Below, piece by piece: positions 1 through 7,485 of a DNA stretch of 20,966 bases (positions are counted from its first letter, which is position 1; each line of letters begins with the position of its first letter). Under the pieces are notes generated by a model that did no database searches, was not told the DNA's origin, and saw only the letters and a program-made list of their open reading frames with translations. A program made the translations under genes and the position numbers. The stretch is from Gemmatimonadaceae bacterium (GTDB taxonomy: Bacteria > Latescibacterota > UBA2968 > UBA8231): positions 1 through 20,966 of the forward strand of contig PBSR01000203.1 of the NCBI GenBank assembly GCA_002726335.1, in the 5' to 3' direction.

Positions 1-210
1 CCTGTGACCATGGAGATCTACGACCTGTCCGGACGCCGACTGCACACCGTATTCGACGAGGAGAAGATCATCGGTCCTTCGACCCACGCCTGGGATGGCA
101 AGCTCATCGACGGCAATCTCGTGCCACCGGGGCAGTACCTGTGGCTGCTGCGCGTCCACGCCGACGCGTTCGAGGAACGACATACGGGCCTCGTGGGGGT
201 GGTGTACTGA
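1..210 (+). CDS. C-terminal end of an exported protein with a FlgD-type Ig-like domain (5' partial)
   Basis: The frame is open from the first base and stops at TGA 208-210, so only the last 69 residues are visible. They form one beta-sandwich unit with the typical pattern of FlgD-like Ig or CHU/Por-type C-terminal domains: an IYDLSGRRLHTVF strand, a WDGKLIDGNLVPPGQY turn and strand, then a final strand ending in GVVY. In FCB-group bacteria such domains cap large secreted proteins and often serve as surface-sorting or anchoring modules. What the missing N-terminal part does cannot be told. The stop overlaps the start of the next gene by one base (TGATG), so the two are probably co-translated. 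It could also be a real FlgD hook-cap protein, but no flagellar gene adjoins it. Confidence 0.75.
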   Translation, partial: PVTMEIYDLSGRRLHTVFDEEKIIGPSTHAWDGKLIDGNLVPPGQYLWLLRVHADAFEERHTGLVGVVY

Positions 211-2864
211 TGCCTGGCCTGATTCGCCGCACCCTCCGACTCGCCCTGACCGCCACGTTGCTGACCGCTTCATCCGGCGCTGCGCAGGAGTTCGGGGCAC
301 GCCTGGGAACCGTCCAGCGCGGGGGCAAGGTGACGTTTGAGCCCACCGGTCCGGGCGTGCTGTTCGACGCTCTCGACCCCGTCGTGCGCAAGTGGTATGT
401 GCCCCAGGAGCTCTACGCCGAATATGGCTGGCGCCAGTGGGAGTACGACAACTACGCCCGCGACACCTATCAGCGATTTGTCAGTACCGCCATCGAGGGC
501 AACTACTTCTACGATGTCTATGGCAACTTCCTCACCCGCGGCTGGCTGGTCTACGACTGGCGCGAGGAGGCCCCCCTCCCCTTCGGCAGCAGCCTCGAAA
601 AGACCGGAAACTTCGGTTCGTGGTTCAACCGTCTTGTCATCGCCTCCGACCACAAGGGGCAATACCACTACGCCCTTACTCTCGGCGACGCGATCCGCAC
701 GACGTTGACGCCGATGACATTCTCCAAGCCGAACTACAGCGGCCTGCAATGGGACTTCGCGTCGGACCGGCACCAGGCGACACTGCTGCTGTCACGGATC
801 AGCGCCCCCAACCAGGAATTCCGCACGGGTACAAATTTCAGTGGCCCCGACACCCGCACCGACGTTACCAACCTCGCCGGGGGCCGTGTCGTGGCCCAGG
901 TGGGAGATTTCGTCAAGGTGGGTGGCACCTTCCTGTCCGCCTACCAGTCGAATACACAGTCAGGTGCGTTCAGCGGAGACATGTTTCGCGGCGAGTTGTC
1001 CGCCCCGCAGAACTTTTCCAACGTCACAGCCCTCGAAGTTCGGATCAGCGACGACTCCCCCGACGACGGCGTCGATGGCGGGGCACTGTTTGCCTCGGAC
1101 ATCCTGATCCACGACCTCGAGGGCAACGTCACCCGGGGTACCGAGATCGGCTTCCGTGCCCAGCCGGAGGGGGGGTTTCAGCGATCGGGTTTCCTGTCGG
1201 CTGACGGCAATGAGCGGATCGTGCTGCGCTTCGACCTCAACGACCGCACCTACTCGGGGCCCGATCCGTCCCGCATCCGTCGGGTGGAGATCGAACTCGT
1301 CATCGCCAACGATTATCTCGTGGAGGTGTCCTCCGATCGCCAGAGCGGCGTCTTCATCCCCGTCGCTCGGGCCGCGGGCAACGTCAAGGACAGTTCGAAC
1401 CAGCGGGTTATCACCTTCGACTACGGTCTGCCCACCGCGACTCAGGTAACGGGCTTCACCTTCGAGCTGACCGACCTGGCCGGCTTCGAGGGGTATGTCG
1501 AATTCGTCCGCAATCTCCGCTTCCGCCAGTACCCCAATCTGGGACTCGACGAGCACTTCACCTCGAGCGAATCGTCCGATGCCTGGATCGGCAATCTGGC
1601 GCAGACCGCCTACCCCTGGTTCGCCTACGTCGAAGGTTTCAGCATCGACCCGGGCTACAACACCGGCGTCACCGTCGTCGACCGCGACGGTGTACCGAAC
1701 TATACCAGTGACTTCTGGCGCTACGAACTCGTCGACGACAACGACGACCAGGACCAGTTCGTCGACTGGCAGCGGCGGGGCTCCGGGACCACCGATCGCG
1801 AGGTGTTTCCTGGTTGGGACGAGAACAACGATTTCATCTCCGACTTCAACCAGAACGACAACGAGCAGAGCCCGAATCTGGTCCCCGACTACGAAGAGTC
1901 ATTCCTGCGTTTCCAGGTGGACCGTCCCGAGTTTCTCTACGGCGTCGACATGAACCACAACCAGTGGATCGACCGTTTCGAGAACGACGAACGCGCCGAT
2001 TACCCCTACCGAGTCGACCAGCGCGGGTACAACAGCTACGGTGGCGTCTTCCTCACCCCTGACATCCGCCTGCATTTCGGCCGGCAGCGCATTGAGCAGA
2101 TCTCCCAGGACAGACGCAATCACGCCGACTACGCCCTGCTCACGGCAGAGCGCGAGGTCCCGGTTGTCGGTCGCCTGCGACTCTACGGAGACGTGCGCAA
2201 GGTTCGGGACTCGATCGAGGATGATCTGCTGCAGTGGGTGCAGGAAACCAATACCCGCGGCGCCCAGAGGCTCGTCACCGATGTGCTGCCGGCACAGGAC
2301 ACCTTCGTCCACTCCGTGTGGCTTGGCCACGACCTGCATACGTCTCGTGGTCTCTACGTGGCTCAGCGTCTCAAGTGGGATGGCTATCGCCAGTTCGGCT
2401 CTGCGGATGAGATCGAGTTGCGCGGTGTGCGTGAAGATTCACACTTCCTCGGAGTGATCCACAAGGCCGAGTACGCACTGCAATTCGGTTCGGTCAGTGT
2501 CACGCCCCGGTGGAAGAGCGAGTTTCTCCGTCGCGTCCCCCCCGCCCGCTCGCTGCCCAGGCAACAGCAATTGACCGAACTGCTCATGCTGGTGGCACGC
2601 AAGCGGGTGCTGCGGCGGAGCCTGCTGGAGGGTGGGATCGAATACGAGTGGCACAACCAGATGCGCGACCCGGTACCGCCGGGCGTGGACGACGATTTTC
2701 GCGGGCTCGTCTACCTCGTACAGATGACGAACCTGTCCGACTATCAGGGGTATCGCATCACCACCGTCGCCGGCTTCGAGGTAGCGCGACGCATGCGCCA
2801 GGACGAGGATACGGCCACGCGGACCCGCGGTTTCGTCACCCTCTATGCCGGGATTGAGCGGTGA
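210..2864 (+). CDS. Large exported surface/outer-membrane protein with EF-hand-like acidic loops (unknown family)
   Basis: 884 residues from ATG 210. This start overlaps the upstream stop by one base and gives a clean signal peptide, with a basic PGLIRRTLR start, a hydrophobic LALTATLLTA core and likely cleavage after SSGAAQ (about residue 26). The body is rich in aromatic residues and alternating beta strands, as in outer-membrane or surface proteins. Residues 505-595 are strongly acidic and hold three EF-hand-like loops: NDDQDQFVD (511-519), DENNDFISD (537-545) and DMNHNQWIDRFE (580-591). The last has acidic or Asn ligands at loop positions 1, 3, 5, 9 and 12. Residues 620-884 again look like membrane-type beta strands. 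The C-terminal residue is Arg, not the aromatic residue typical of BAM substrates, so barrel status is uncertain. I do not recognise the family. It ends 21 bp from the convergent stop of the next gene. Confidence 0.8.
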   Translation: MPGLIRRTLRLALTATLLTASSGAAQEFGARLGTVQRGGKVTFEPTGPGVLFDALDPVVRKWYVPQELYAEYGWRQWEYDNYARDTYQRFVSTAIEGNYFYDVYGNFLTRGWLVYDWREEAPLPFGSSLEKTGNFGSWFNRLVIASDHKGQYHYALTLGDAIRTTLTPMTFSKPNYSGLQWDFASDRHQATLLLSRISAPNQEFRTGTNFSGPDTRTDVTNLAGGRVVAQVGDFVKVGGTFLSAYQSNTQSGAFSGDMFRGELSAPQNFSNVTALEVRISDDSPDDGVDGGALFASDILIHDLEGNVTRGTEIGFRAQPEGGFQRSGFLSADGNERIVLRFDLNDRTYSGPDPSRIRRVEIELVIANDYLVEVSSDRQSGVFIPVARAAGNVKDSSNQRVITFDYGLPTATQVTGFTFELTDLAGFEGYVEFVRNLRFRQYPNLGLDEHFTSSESSDAWIGNLAQTAYPWFAYVEGFSIDPGYNTGVTVVDRDGVPNYTSDFWRYELVDDNDDQDQFVDWQRRGSGTTDREVFPGWDENNDFISDFNQNDNEQSPNLVPDYEESFLRFQVDRPEFLYGVDMNHNQWIDRFENDERADYPYRVDQRGYNSYGGVFLTPDIRLHFGRQRIEQISQDRRNHADYALLTAEREVPVVGRLRLYGDVRKVRDSIEDDLLQWVQETNTRGAQRLVTDVLPAQDTFVHSVWLGHDLHTSRGLYVAQRLKWDGYRQFGSADEIELRGVREDSHFLGVIHKAEYALQFGSVSVTPRWKSEFLRRVPPARSLPRQQQLTELLMLVARKRVLRRSLLEGGIEYEWHNQMRDPVPPGVDDDFRGLVYLVQMTNLSDYQGYRITTVAGFEVARRMRQDEDTATRTRGFVTLYAGIER

Positions 2865-2885
2865 TCGACGGCCTGGGGCCGCACC

Positions 2886-3773
2886 TCAGCGATCGCTGGC
2901 TTCCTGCTGCCCGTCTTCGGCGTCTTCAGCCTCCGGGTCAGCGGGATGGTCGACGAGGACGAGCTTCACCCGGTTCAAACCGATCCCGAAGCTGCCTCCC
3001 GATGAACGGATGCCGGTGAAAGCGGAGTCGATCCGAGAGCGGTACACGTGGTCGACCTCACCCGACAGCCGCACCGTACTGGCATCTACCTCGCCCTGGA
3101 CCACCTTTCCCGTCTTGTAGGTGATCGTCACGGGACGGATCTCCCCCCCGGGGGAATCGCCGAATTCCAGGCGCACCACGTGGCGCAGGGCCACACGCCG
3201 CTTCTTGCGGCCCTGACGAAAGCGGAAGGCCTCATCGCTGCGATAGCGGATATCACTCACCGTGAACCGCTTGCCGCGATCGTCGATGATGGAACCGTTC
3301 ACCGTATCAGGTACGATCGGCACATCGTCGGAGTGCACGAAAAGGACCTCCTGCACGTCGCTGAGCGGCACGAAGAGAGGCCCCAGGCCAGTGCGCCCGG
3401 TGAGCCGGTCAGAAACATGACTGCCGCCACCGCCGATATCATCCTGGGTGGTCGAGCCGCCACTGATAATGATCGTGCCCGCCTCGACCCGACCTGTCCG
3501 CAGGGTCACCGTGATCGGCGCTTCCTGATCCTGCGCCGTGCCCGAGATGTGCAGGCGTTCGATTCGCGACATGTTCATCAGCCGTCGCTTGCCGGCCACG
3601 TAGTATTCCAGGGTCGTCGAACCGCGTATCTCGAGGTTTCGCACCGTGTGACGCACTCCCTGACGATCGATGACTGTGCCTTCGATATCGGCGGCCCGCA
3701 ACGCACCCGGACCTCCCCACAACAGCGCCGCGCACAGGGGCAGCCACTTTGGCGACAACGGGAGTGATGGCAT
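2886..3773 (-). CDS. Secreted protein made of a tandem duplication (unknown function)
   Basis: 295 residues. ATG 3773 is preceded by AGGA five bases upstream, and the first 28 residues form a signal peptide (hydrophobic WLPLCAALLWGG, Ala-rich cleavage region). The mature protein is two related units of about 130 residues. Unit 1 (29-146) and unit 2 (157-275) share the same order: a G-x-(V/I)-I-D-x-x-G strand, a basic turn (GKRRL and GRKKRR), an I-x-V-T-x-x-T-G-(R/K)-V hairpin, a Gly-rich linker, then a strand ending in LFV or LVLV. The tail (277-295) is acidic. The predicted location is periplasmic or outside the cell; no catalytic motif is seen. It is the last gene of the minus-strand block, 19 bp after the preceding lipoprotein. 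Ser-Pro-Gly-Gly at 207-210 is encoded across a C7G5 run, a possible slippage site. Confidence 0.8.
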   Translation of the reverse strand: MPSLPLSPKWLPLCAALLWGGPGALRAADIEGTVIDRQGVRHTVRNLEIRGSTTLEYYVAGKRRLMNMSRIERLHISGTAQDQEAPITVTLRTGRVEAGTIIISGGSTTQDDIGGGGSHVSDRLTGRTGLGPLFVPLSDVQEVLFVHSDDVPIVPDTVNGSIIDDRGKRFTVSDIRYRSDEAFRFRQGRKKRRVALRHVVRLEFGDSPGGEIRPVTITYKTGKVVQGEVDASTVRLSGEVDHVYRSRIDSAFTGIRSSGGSFGIGLNRVKLVLVDHPADPEAEDAEDGQQEASDR

Positions 3774-3792
3774 GGGAATCCTGTCTTTCGAG

Positions 3793-4476
3793 TCAGTTCT
3801 GCTGGTTCTGTTCCTGCTCGGGCTCTTCCTGCGAGGGCGTACTGATGATTACCTGTGTGATCCGCCCGTAGTTGACTTCCACCGGCTTGATGATGTCAAA
3901 GCCCGAGGAACTGTTTTCCATGCGAATCTTATAGCGCCCCTCTGGTACGATGAAGCGGCGTACCTCACTCGAGGTCATGCCGCGGCCCAGGACAGTTGAC
4001 ATGTTCCAGTCGAAAATGAGGAAGGGCATCTGCGTCCCGAACTGGCCGCCGCCCTGAAAGTGCACCTGGAAACGACCGACGCGCACGTTGACGTACTTTT
4101 CCTGCCCCATCTCCACGATGACATCGTCGATGACGACGTCATCATCGATGTCGGTGTTGACGATCACGGTGTAGGTACCGGGAGCGAGGTCGGCAGTCAG
4201 CCGGTTCTGTTCGGCGCCGGAGTCGTAGGCGCTGGGAGAACGGGAGGAAATGCGGGGCATATCCTCGTACACCTCCTCCCCCGTGGCATCATCGACGATA
4301 TAGAAGTTGAGTTGATTGATCCCGGCTGCCTGCAGACTCAGCCGCCCCTGCCCTTCGGGGATCGGTGGCGGCAGGTAGGCCGCCCCACTGCCCGAACCAC
4401 TCGTTGAAGCGCAAGCCGAAATCCAGATCGCCACCAGGGCCAACACGACCATTTTCAAAGTCACCCGTCCATTCAC
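3793..4476 (-). CDS. Lipoprotein with PEGA-like beta-sandwich domain
   Basis: 227 residues from GTG 4476, chosen because GGAGG lies seven bases upstream. An ATG at 4506 would extend the N-terminus without any ribosome site. The start gives a short basic n-region, a hydrophobic VVLALVAIW helix and the lipobox ISAC with the lipidated cysteine at residue 22. A Gly/Ser linker and Pro-rich stretch follow. One beta-rich region (about 50-125) ends in APGTYTVIVNTD. A second (about 130-210) contains a VPEGRYKIRMEN turn followed by PVEVNYGRITQVII, the layout of PEGA and similar surface-layer sandwiches. The tail is Glu/Gln-rich. It is probably anchored to the outer or inner membrane; the partner is unknown. 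It sits between a WD40-like lipoprotein and a secreted protein, all on the same strand. Confidence 0.82.
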   Translation of the reverse strand: MNGRVTLKMVVLALVAIWISACASTSGSGSGAAYLPPPIPEGQGRLSLQAAGINQLNFYIVDDATGEEVYEDMPRISSRSPSAYDSGAEQNRLTADLAPGTYTVIVNTDIDDDVVIDDVIVEMGQEKYVNVRVGRFQVHFQGGGQFGTQMPFLIFDWNMSTVLGRGMTSSEVRRFIVPEGRYKIRMENSSSGFDIIKPVEVNYGRITQVIISTPSQEEPEQEQNQQN

Positions 4477-4538
4477 GGTCGATCCTCCAACATGTAGGAT
4501 GCACATCCAGACGTTGCAGCTAGTGCTGTTGTTGCGAG

Positions 4539-4561
4539 GCGCCCGGTCATAGCCGTGGCGC
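4539..4561 (-). other. GC-rich hairpin after the WD40-like lipoprotein gene
   Basis: GCGCC-CGG and CCG-T-GGCGC form an eight-pair stem with one bulged base around a six-base loop, nine bases past the stop of the upstream minus-strand gene. No T-run follows on either strand, so it is not a classical intrinsic terminator. It could protect a 3' end, pause transcription, or be chance in GC-rich DNA. The rest of the 93-bp gap (4477-4569) shows only the GGAGG ribosome site of the next gene. Confidence 0.35.
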
Positions 4562-4569
4562 GGGTTGCG

Positions 4570-5772
4570 TCAGAAGGGCCGCCAGCTCGGCGACCGTTCG
4601 TCGCGGTCGTCGGTCTGGGTCAGGTTGATCGGTCGCACGGGGCGCTCGGTCGTGTCATCCCAGTCGAAGCCAGATGAAGGCACAAGATAGATGTCGTACG
4701 TGCCCTGGGGGCGTCCCTTGTCGTCGGCAACCAGCTCGCCGTCGGCGCCGATCGTCATCTTGCCTGAATAAGCCAGAGCTCGGCCATCGGGCGACCACTT
4801 GGGCTCGACTTCGAAGGTATTCTCGGCCATCGTCACCCGAACCTGCCTGGTGAAGTCGCCACCGGTGACGAGCAATTCCTGGCCACCGAAACGCTCGGAG
4901 GCCATCGCCAGCCTCGAGCCGTCAGGAGACCAGGCCGGATGCCAGTCAAACCGCTTGTCGGCGGTGAGCTGGCGCATGTTCCCACCGTCGACATCGATCA
5001 CGTAGATCTCGTCGTTGCCCTCGAAGGCACTCGAGGTAAAGGCGATGCGCTTTCCGTCAGGGCCCCAGGCCGGCTCCCGGCCCGGGACCAGCTTGCGCTT
5101 GTTGCCACCATCGGCATCCATCAGCCATACGCCGACATCACCGTCACGCTGACTGACGAAGGCGACGCTGTTGCCGTCCGGCGACCAGGCGGCGTCGGCA
5201 TCCCGTTCCTGATGCTCGGTCAGACGAGTGCGCTCCGTCCCATCGGCGTTCATCACCCAGACGTCAAAGTTGGTCATGACGTCGCCCATGGTGAACAGGA
5301 TTCGCTGGCCGTCCGGCGACCAGCTGGGATGTTGCTCGAACTCGCGCGTCTCGGTCAGCTGTATGACGGTGCCCGTTGCCGCGTCGACTGTGAACAGATC
5401 CCAGTTGCGCACGCGCGTCGGCGTCGAGGCGTAGATGATCGTGCCCTTGCGGTCGAAGGCACTGTTGGCGCCGGAGGGCACCCGGAAGTCGACCGGGTAC
5501 TGTCCGATTCCAGTCATCGGCGCCGACTCCACCACGACAACCTTCGTCTCGACATAGGATCCGGCGACGACGGACACGGTGTATTCGCCGCCCTTGAGCT
5601 CGCTGAAGGTGGTCGTCCCGGCTTGCGTCAGGCGGTTGTGCTGGTAGCGCAGATCGTTGGCGTCCAGCCGCAGCAACTGGCCATCGCCACCTTGTACCTG
5701 CACCGTGACTTCATTCGAGCCGCAGCCGGACAGCCACAGAAGACCCGCCGTAAGAGACAGAACGCGCTTCAC
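4570..5772 (-). CDS. Lipoprotein with N-terminal beta-sandwich and TolB-type WD40-like (PD40) propeller
   Basis: 400 residues from GTG 5772, with GAGGGAG ten bases upstream. The lipobox LSGC places the lipidated cysteine at residue 17. Residues 20-98 look like a carboxypeptidase-regulatory-like sandwich (FSELKGGEYTVSVVAGSY). Residues 110-400 are a beta-propeller with the PD40 signature W(S/G)PDG at 151, 196, 236, 281 and 326 and a last degenerate blade ending SPSWRPF. Each blade carries a (D/N)-x-(D/E)-(I/V)-(Y/W) strand, such as NDEIYVID. True TolB has a different N-terminal domain and a plain signal peptide, so this is a TolB-like propeller rather than Tol-system TolB. Likely role: protein or ligand binding at the membrane surface. 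An intrinsic terminator lies just upstream, so it may be expressed separately from the larA-galU genes. Confidence 0.88.
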   Translation of the reverse strand: MKRVLSLTAGLLWLSGCGSNEVTVQVQGGDGQLLRLDANDLRYQHNRLTQAGTTTFSELKGGEYTVSVVAGSYVETKVVVVESAPMTGIGQYPVDFRVPSGANSAFDRKGTIIYASTPTRVRNWDLFTVDAATGTVIQLTETREFEQHPSWSPDGQRILFTMGDVMTNFDVWVMNADGTERTRLTEHQERDADAAWSPDGNSVAFVSQRDGDVGVWLMDADGGNKRKLVPGREPAWGPDGKRIAFTSSAFEGNDEIYVIDVDGGNMRQLTADKRFDWHPAWSPDGSRLAMASERFGGQELLVTGGDFTRQVRVTMAENTFEVEPKWSPDGRALAYSGKMTIGADGELVADDKGRPQGTYDIYLVPSSGFDWDDTTERPVRPINLTQTDDRDERSPSWRPF

Positions 5773-5796
5773 CAGTGGATTGCTCCCTCTTTTGCA

Positions 5797-5831
5797 CAGA
5801 AAAGGAAATGGGGCTCGAAAGAAAGCCCCAT
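5797..5831 (-). terminator. Rho-independent terminator (or attenuator) before the WD40-like gene
   Basis: Read on the minus strand, ATGGGGCT and AGCCCCAT form an eight-pair perfect stem with an eight-base loop (stem arms 5808-5815 and 5824-5831), followed at once by the T-rich run TTCCTTTTCTG. The plus strand has no T-run on its side, which fixes the direction. It lies 57 bp after the stop at 5889 and ends only about 15 bp before the GAGGGAG ribosome site of the WD40-like gene. It could therefore end the galU-larA transcript or attenuate read-through. Confidence 0.7.
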
Positions 5832-5888
5832 CGCTGCGACGCCGCCAGTACCTGGGTGGGGTGAGGCCGAAAACCGCCCCCCCGGGGG

Positions 5889-6401
5889 TCAGCGGAACAA
5901 CTCCTTCACCTTGCCCCAGGTGGTAACACCGACGTCAGTTCTGGCCCCGAGTCCTGAAACCATCGGGGGCAGACCAGCGGCCTCGCTGAGTCGTTGTATC
6001 TCCGCCCCGGTACCGGTGAACGATCGTCGGCTCGTCCGATTCTCCACCAGGACCCGATCGCCTGAGACCCCATGGCCGGTGCCATCGGCTCGTAGCCACT
6101 GAGCTACGGAAAGAGCCAGTCTATCTGTGGTAGCCAGCAGGTCGGCGAGAGCCAGCGGCGCGAAGGGGACCGCTGTGGTAGTGCTGCGCCGGATCCCGAT
6201 CCACTCCACTCCGTCCCGTCCCAGGGTTGCTCGATAGGCGGAGGCGGCGCGCTGCAGCTGCTTCTCGTCAGCCGGCTCAAACAGATAGTAGACGCGAAAG
6301 GCGACGTCGTCCTCGACGTGTCCCGCCGTGGAATACGCCGGCAGAAACAGGAGGGCGGCGAGCAGGAGCAGTGGATGGAAGGTAACGCGGTGCTTGATCA
6401 T
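5889..6401 (-). CDS. Small exported protein, unknown function
   Basis: 170 residues from ATG 6401. This start lies one base after the stop of the upstream gene (TGAGATG), which suggests translational coupling; an in-frame ATG at 6446 would lie inside the upstream gene and add a non-signal-like extension. Residues 1-26 form a signal peptide (basic MIKHR, then a long Leu-rich core LLLLAALLFLP, then AYSTAG). The mature part (about 145 residues) is mixed alpha/beta, with a FRVYYLFEPADEKQLQRAASAYRATLG segment and a Ser/Thr-Arg region (NRTSRRSFTGTG). I recognise no family or catalytic motif. Its position directly after the CsgG/FlgT-like lipoprotein suggests a periplasmic partner of that protein. 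It is the last gene before an intrinsic terminator. Confidence 0.72.
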   Translation of the reverse strand: MIKHRVTFHPLLLLAALLFLPAYSTAGHVEDDVAFRVYYLFEPADEKQLQRAASAYRATLGRDGVEWIGIRRSTTTAVPFAPLALADLLATTDRLALSVAQWLRADGTGHGVSGDRVLVENRTSRRSFTGTGAEIQRLSEAAGLPPMVSGLGARTDVGVTTWGKVKELFR

Positions 6402-6402
6402 C

Positions 6403-7485
6403 TCATTCGGCCCGCAACAGGTAGCCGTTGTGAATGGATTGTGCACCTTCGAGGATGCGGGCCTGCGTGAGGTGGTCGGCCAGGACCTGTTCCACCTGTA
6501 GGACGCCCACCCGCCGCGGCGGTGCCTGGCCCAGGACCGCGCCGGTATCGGGGTCGTGCAGCTCGCGGCCGTGGTCCCAGACGCCGTATTTGTCGCCGCT
6601 GCGGATGCCTTCCACGAGACCGATGTTAATATACGCGACGGTGCCGTCGATATCTATGATCTTGGGCTCCAGCACTTTCAGCGACGGCGGCGGCTTGATG
6701 TCCTGGCCGACTCCCGCCGCGGCACTCGCCGCCCATAGGGCCAATCCCTTGCCGAGTAGGGATTCACGGAACTCGTCTGAGTTCCACTCGACGTTGTCGA
6801 TAAAGACGTACTGCTTCTCGAACGGAACGAAAGCTGCGGGATTCGTGATCCCTGTCCGCCGACTCTCCTCCACACCTTCGGCGCTGACCTCTCCGGTGGG
6901 TCGGCCGTCGATGGCGTTGACGAGGATCAGATTCGCCGATACCACACCCTCGTAGTTGCGGTACCCCCCGAGGGGGACGGTCGCCTGGAACCGCTTCATC
7001 GTCATCACATCGATATCGCCGAGCACGGCCCAGTCGGCGTTCAGGAAGCGGGCCAGTTCCGCCGCCCGTGTCGGATCGATCTTGCCCTGGAGTTCGTCAG
7101 CCGTCAGGAAGGAGATGACCGAGTCTACCGGCACGGTGCGCAGGAATCGGTTGGGCCGCAAACTGTCCGCCAGCGTCTGCGCCATGGCGGTATGCACGGG
7201 CCAGGGGCCGTTGTAGTCGGAGCTGTTGGAAAAGGGCAGCATGAGCAGCACCTGCCCGAGGGCGTTGGTGCTGTCTCCTGGCGCCGATGGGGGTCGCTGG
7301 CGCCGCTCGCCGATCTCAGCGGTATCGGTGGTATCTGCCACGGCCTCGGTCGACTTCGCCTCATCGGGCAACATGAGCACCGATTCGAGTCCGCTGGAGG
7401 CACAGCCCGCCACGGCCAGACAGATGCCGATCGACAGAGCGACAAACGACCATCTGAGAATCAGCGATTCTCTCCGGGGCCTCAT
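6403..7485 (-). CDS. Lipoprotein with CsgG-like N-terminal region and FlgT-type C-terminal domain
   Basis: 360 residues from ATG 7485, with GGAGG four bases upstream and an ATGA overlap with the stop of larA. The signal sequence ends in lipobox VAGC (Cys28). A Thr/Asp/Pro-rich linker (40-75) leads to a CsgG/TolB-N-like alpha/beta domain (about 78-260): LLMLPFSNSS strand, helix HTAMAQTLADSL, DWAVLGDIDV strand, and NLILVNAIDGRPTGEVSAEG, the usual place of the variable-subunit strands. Residues 275-345 match the FlgT C-terminal beta-barrel pattern: VAYINIGLVEGIRSGDKYGVW, then DPDTGAVLGQ, then VGVLQVEQV and a final ARILEG. FlgT and CsgG-like proteins act in the periplasm or outer membrane as ring, pore or assembly parts. 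No flagellar or curli genes are present, so its role here is probably in envelope assembly or export. Confidence 0.82.
   Translation of the reverse strand: MRPRRESLILRWSFVALSIGICLAVAGCASSGLESVLMLPDEAKSTEAVADTTDTAEIGERRQRPPSAPGDSTNALGQVLLMLPFSNSSDYNGPWPVHTAMAQTLADSLRPNRFLRTVPVDSVISFLTADELQGKIDPTRAAELARFLNADWAVLGDIDVMTMKRFQATVPLGGYRNYEGVVSANLILVNAIDGRPTGEVSAEGVEESRRTGITNPAAFVPFEKQYVFIDNVEWNSDEFRESLLGKGLALWAASAAAGVGQDIKPPPSLKVLEPKIIDIDGTVAYINIGLVEGIRSGDKYGVWDHGRELHDPDTGAVLGQAPPRRVGVLQVEQVLADHLTQARILEGAQSIHNGYLLRAE

Noticed and set aside
141..209. Upstream ATG at 141 that would extend the 884-residue protein
   Set aside because: The extension is Arg/Gly-rich, lies fully inside the preceding gene and would bury the clear signal peptide starting at 210.
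2865..2885. Bidirectional terminator between convergent genes
   Set aside because: The 21-bp gap has no stem with a T-run on either strand.
4939..6102. Long open frame on the plus strand opposite the WD40-like gene
   Set aside because: Its composition is that of an antisense shadow in GC-rich DNA. It crosses a terminator and two well-supported minus-strand genes and has no recognisable domain.
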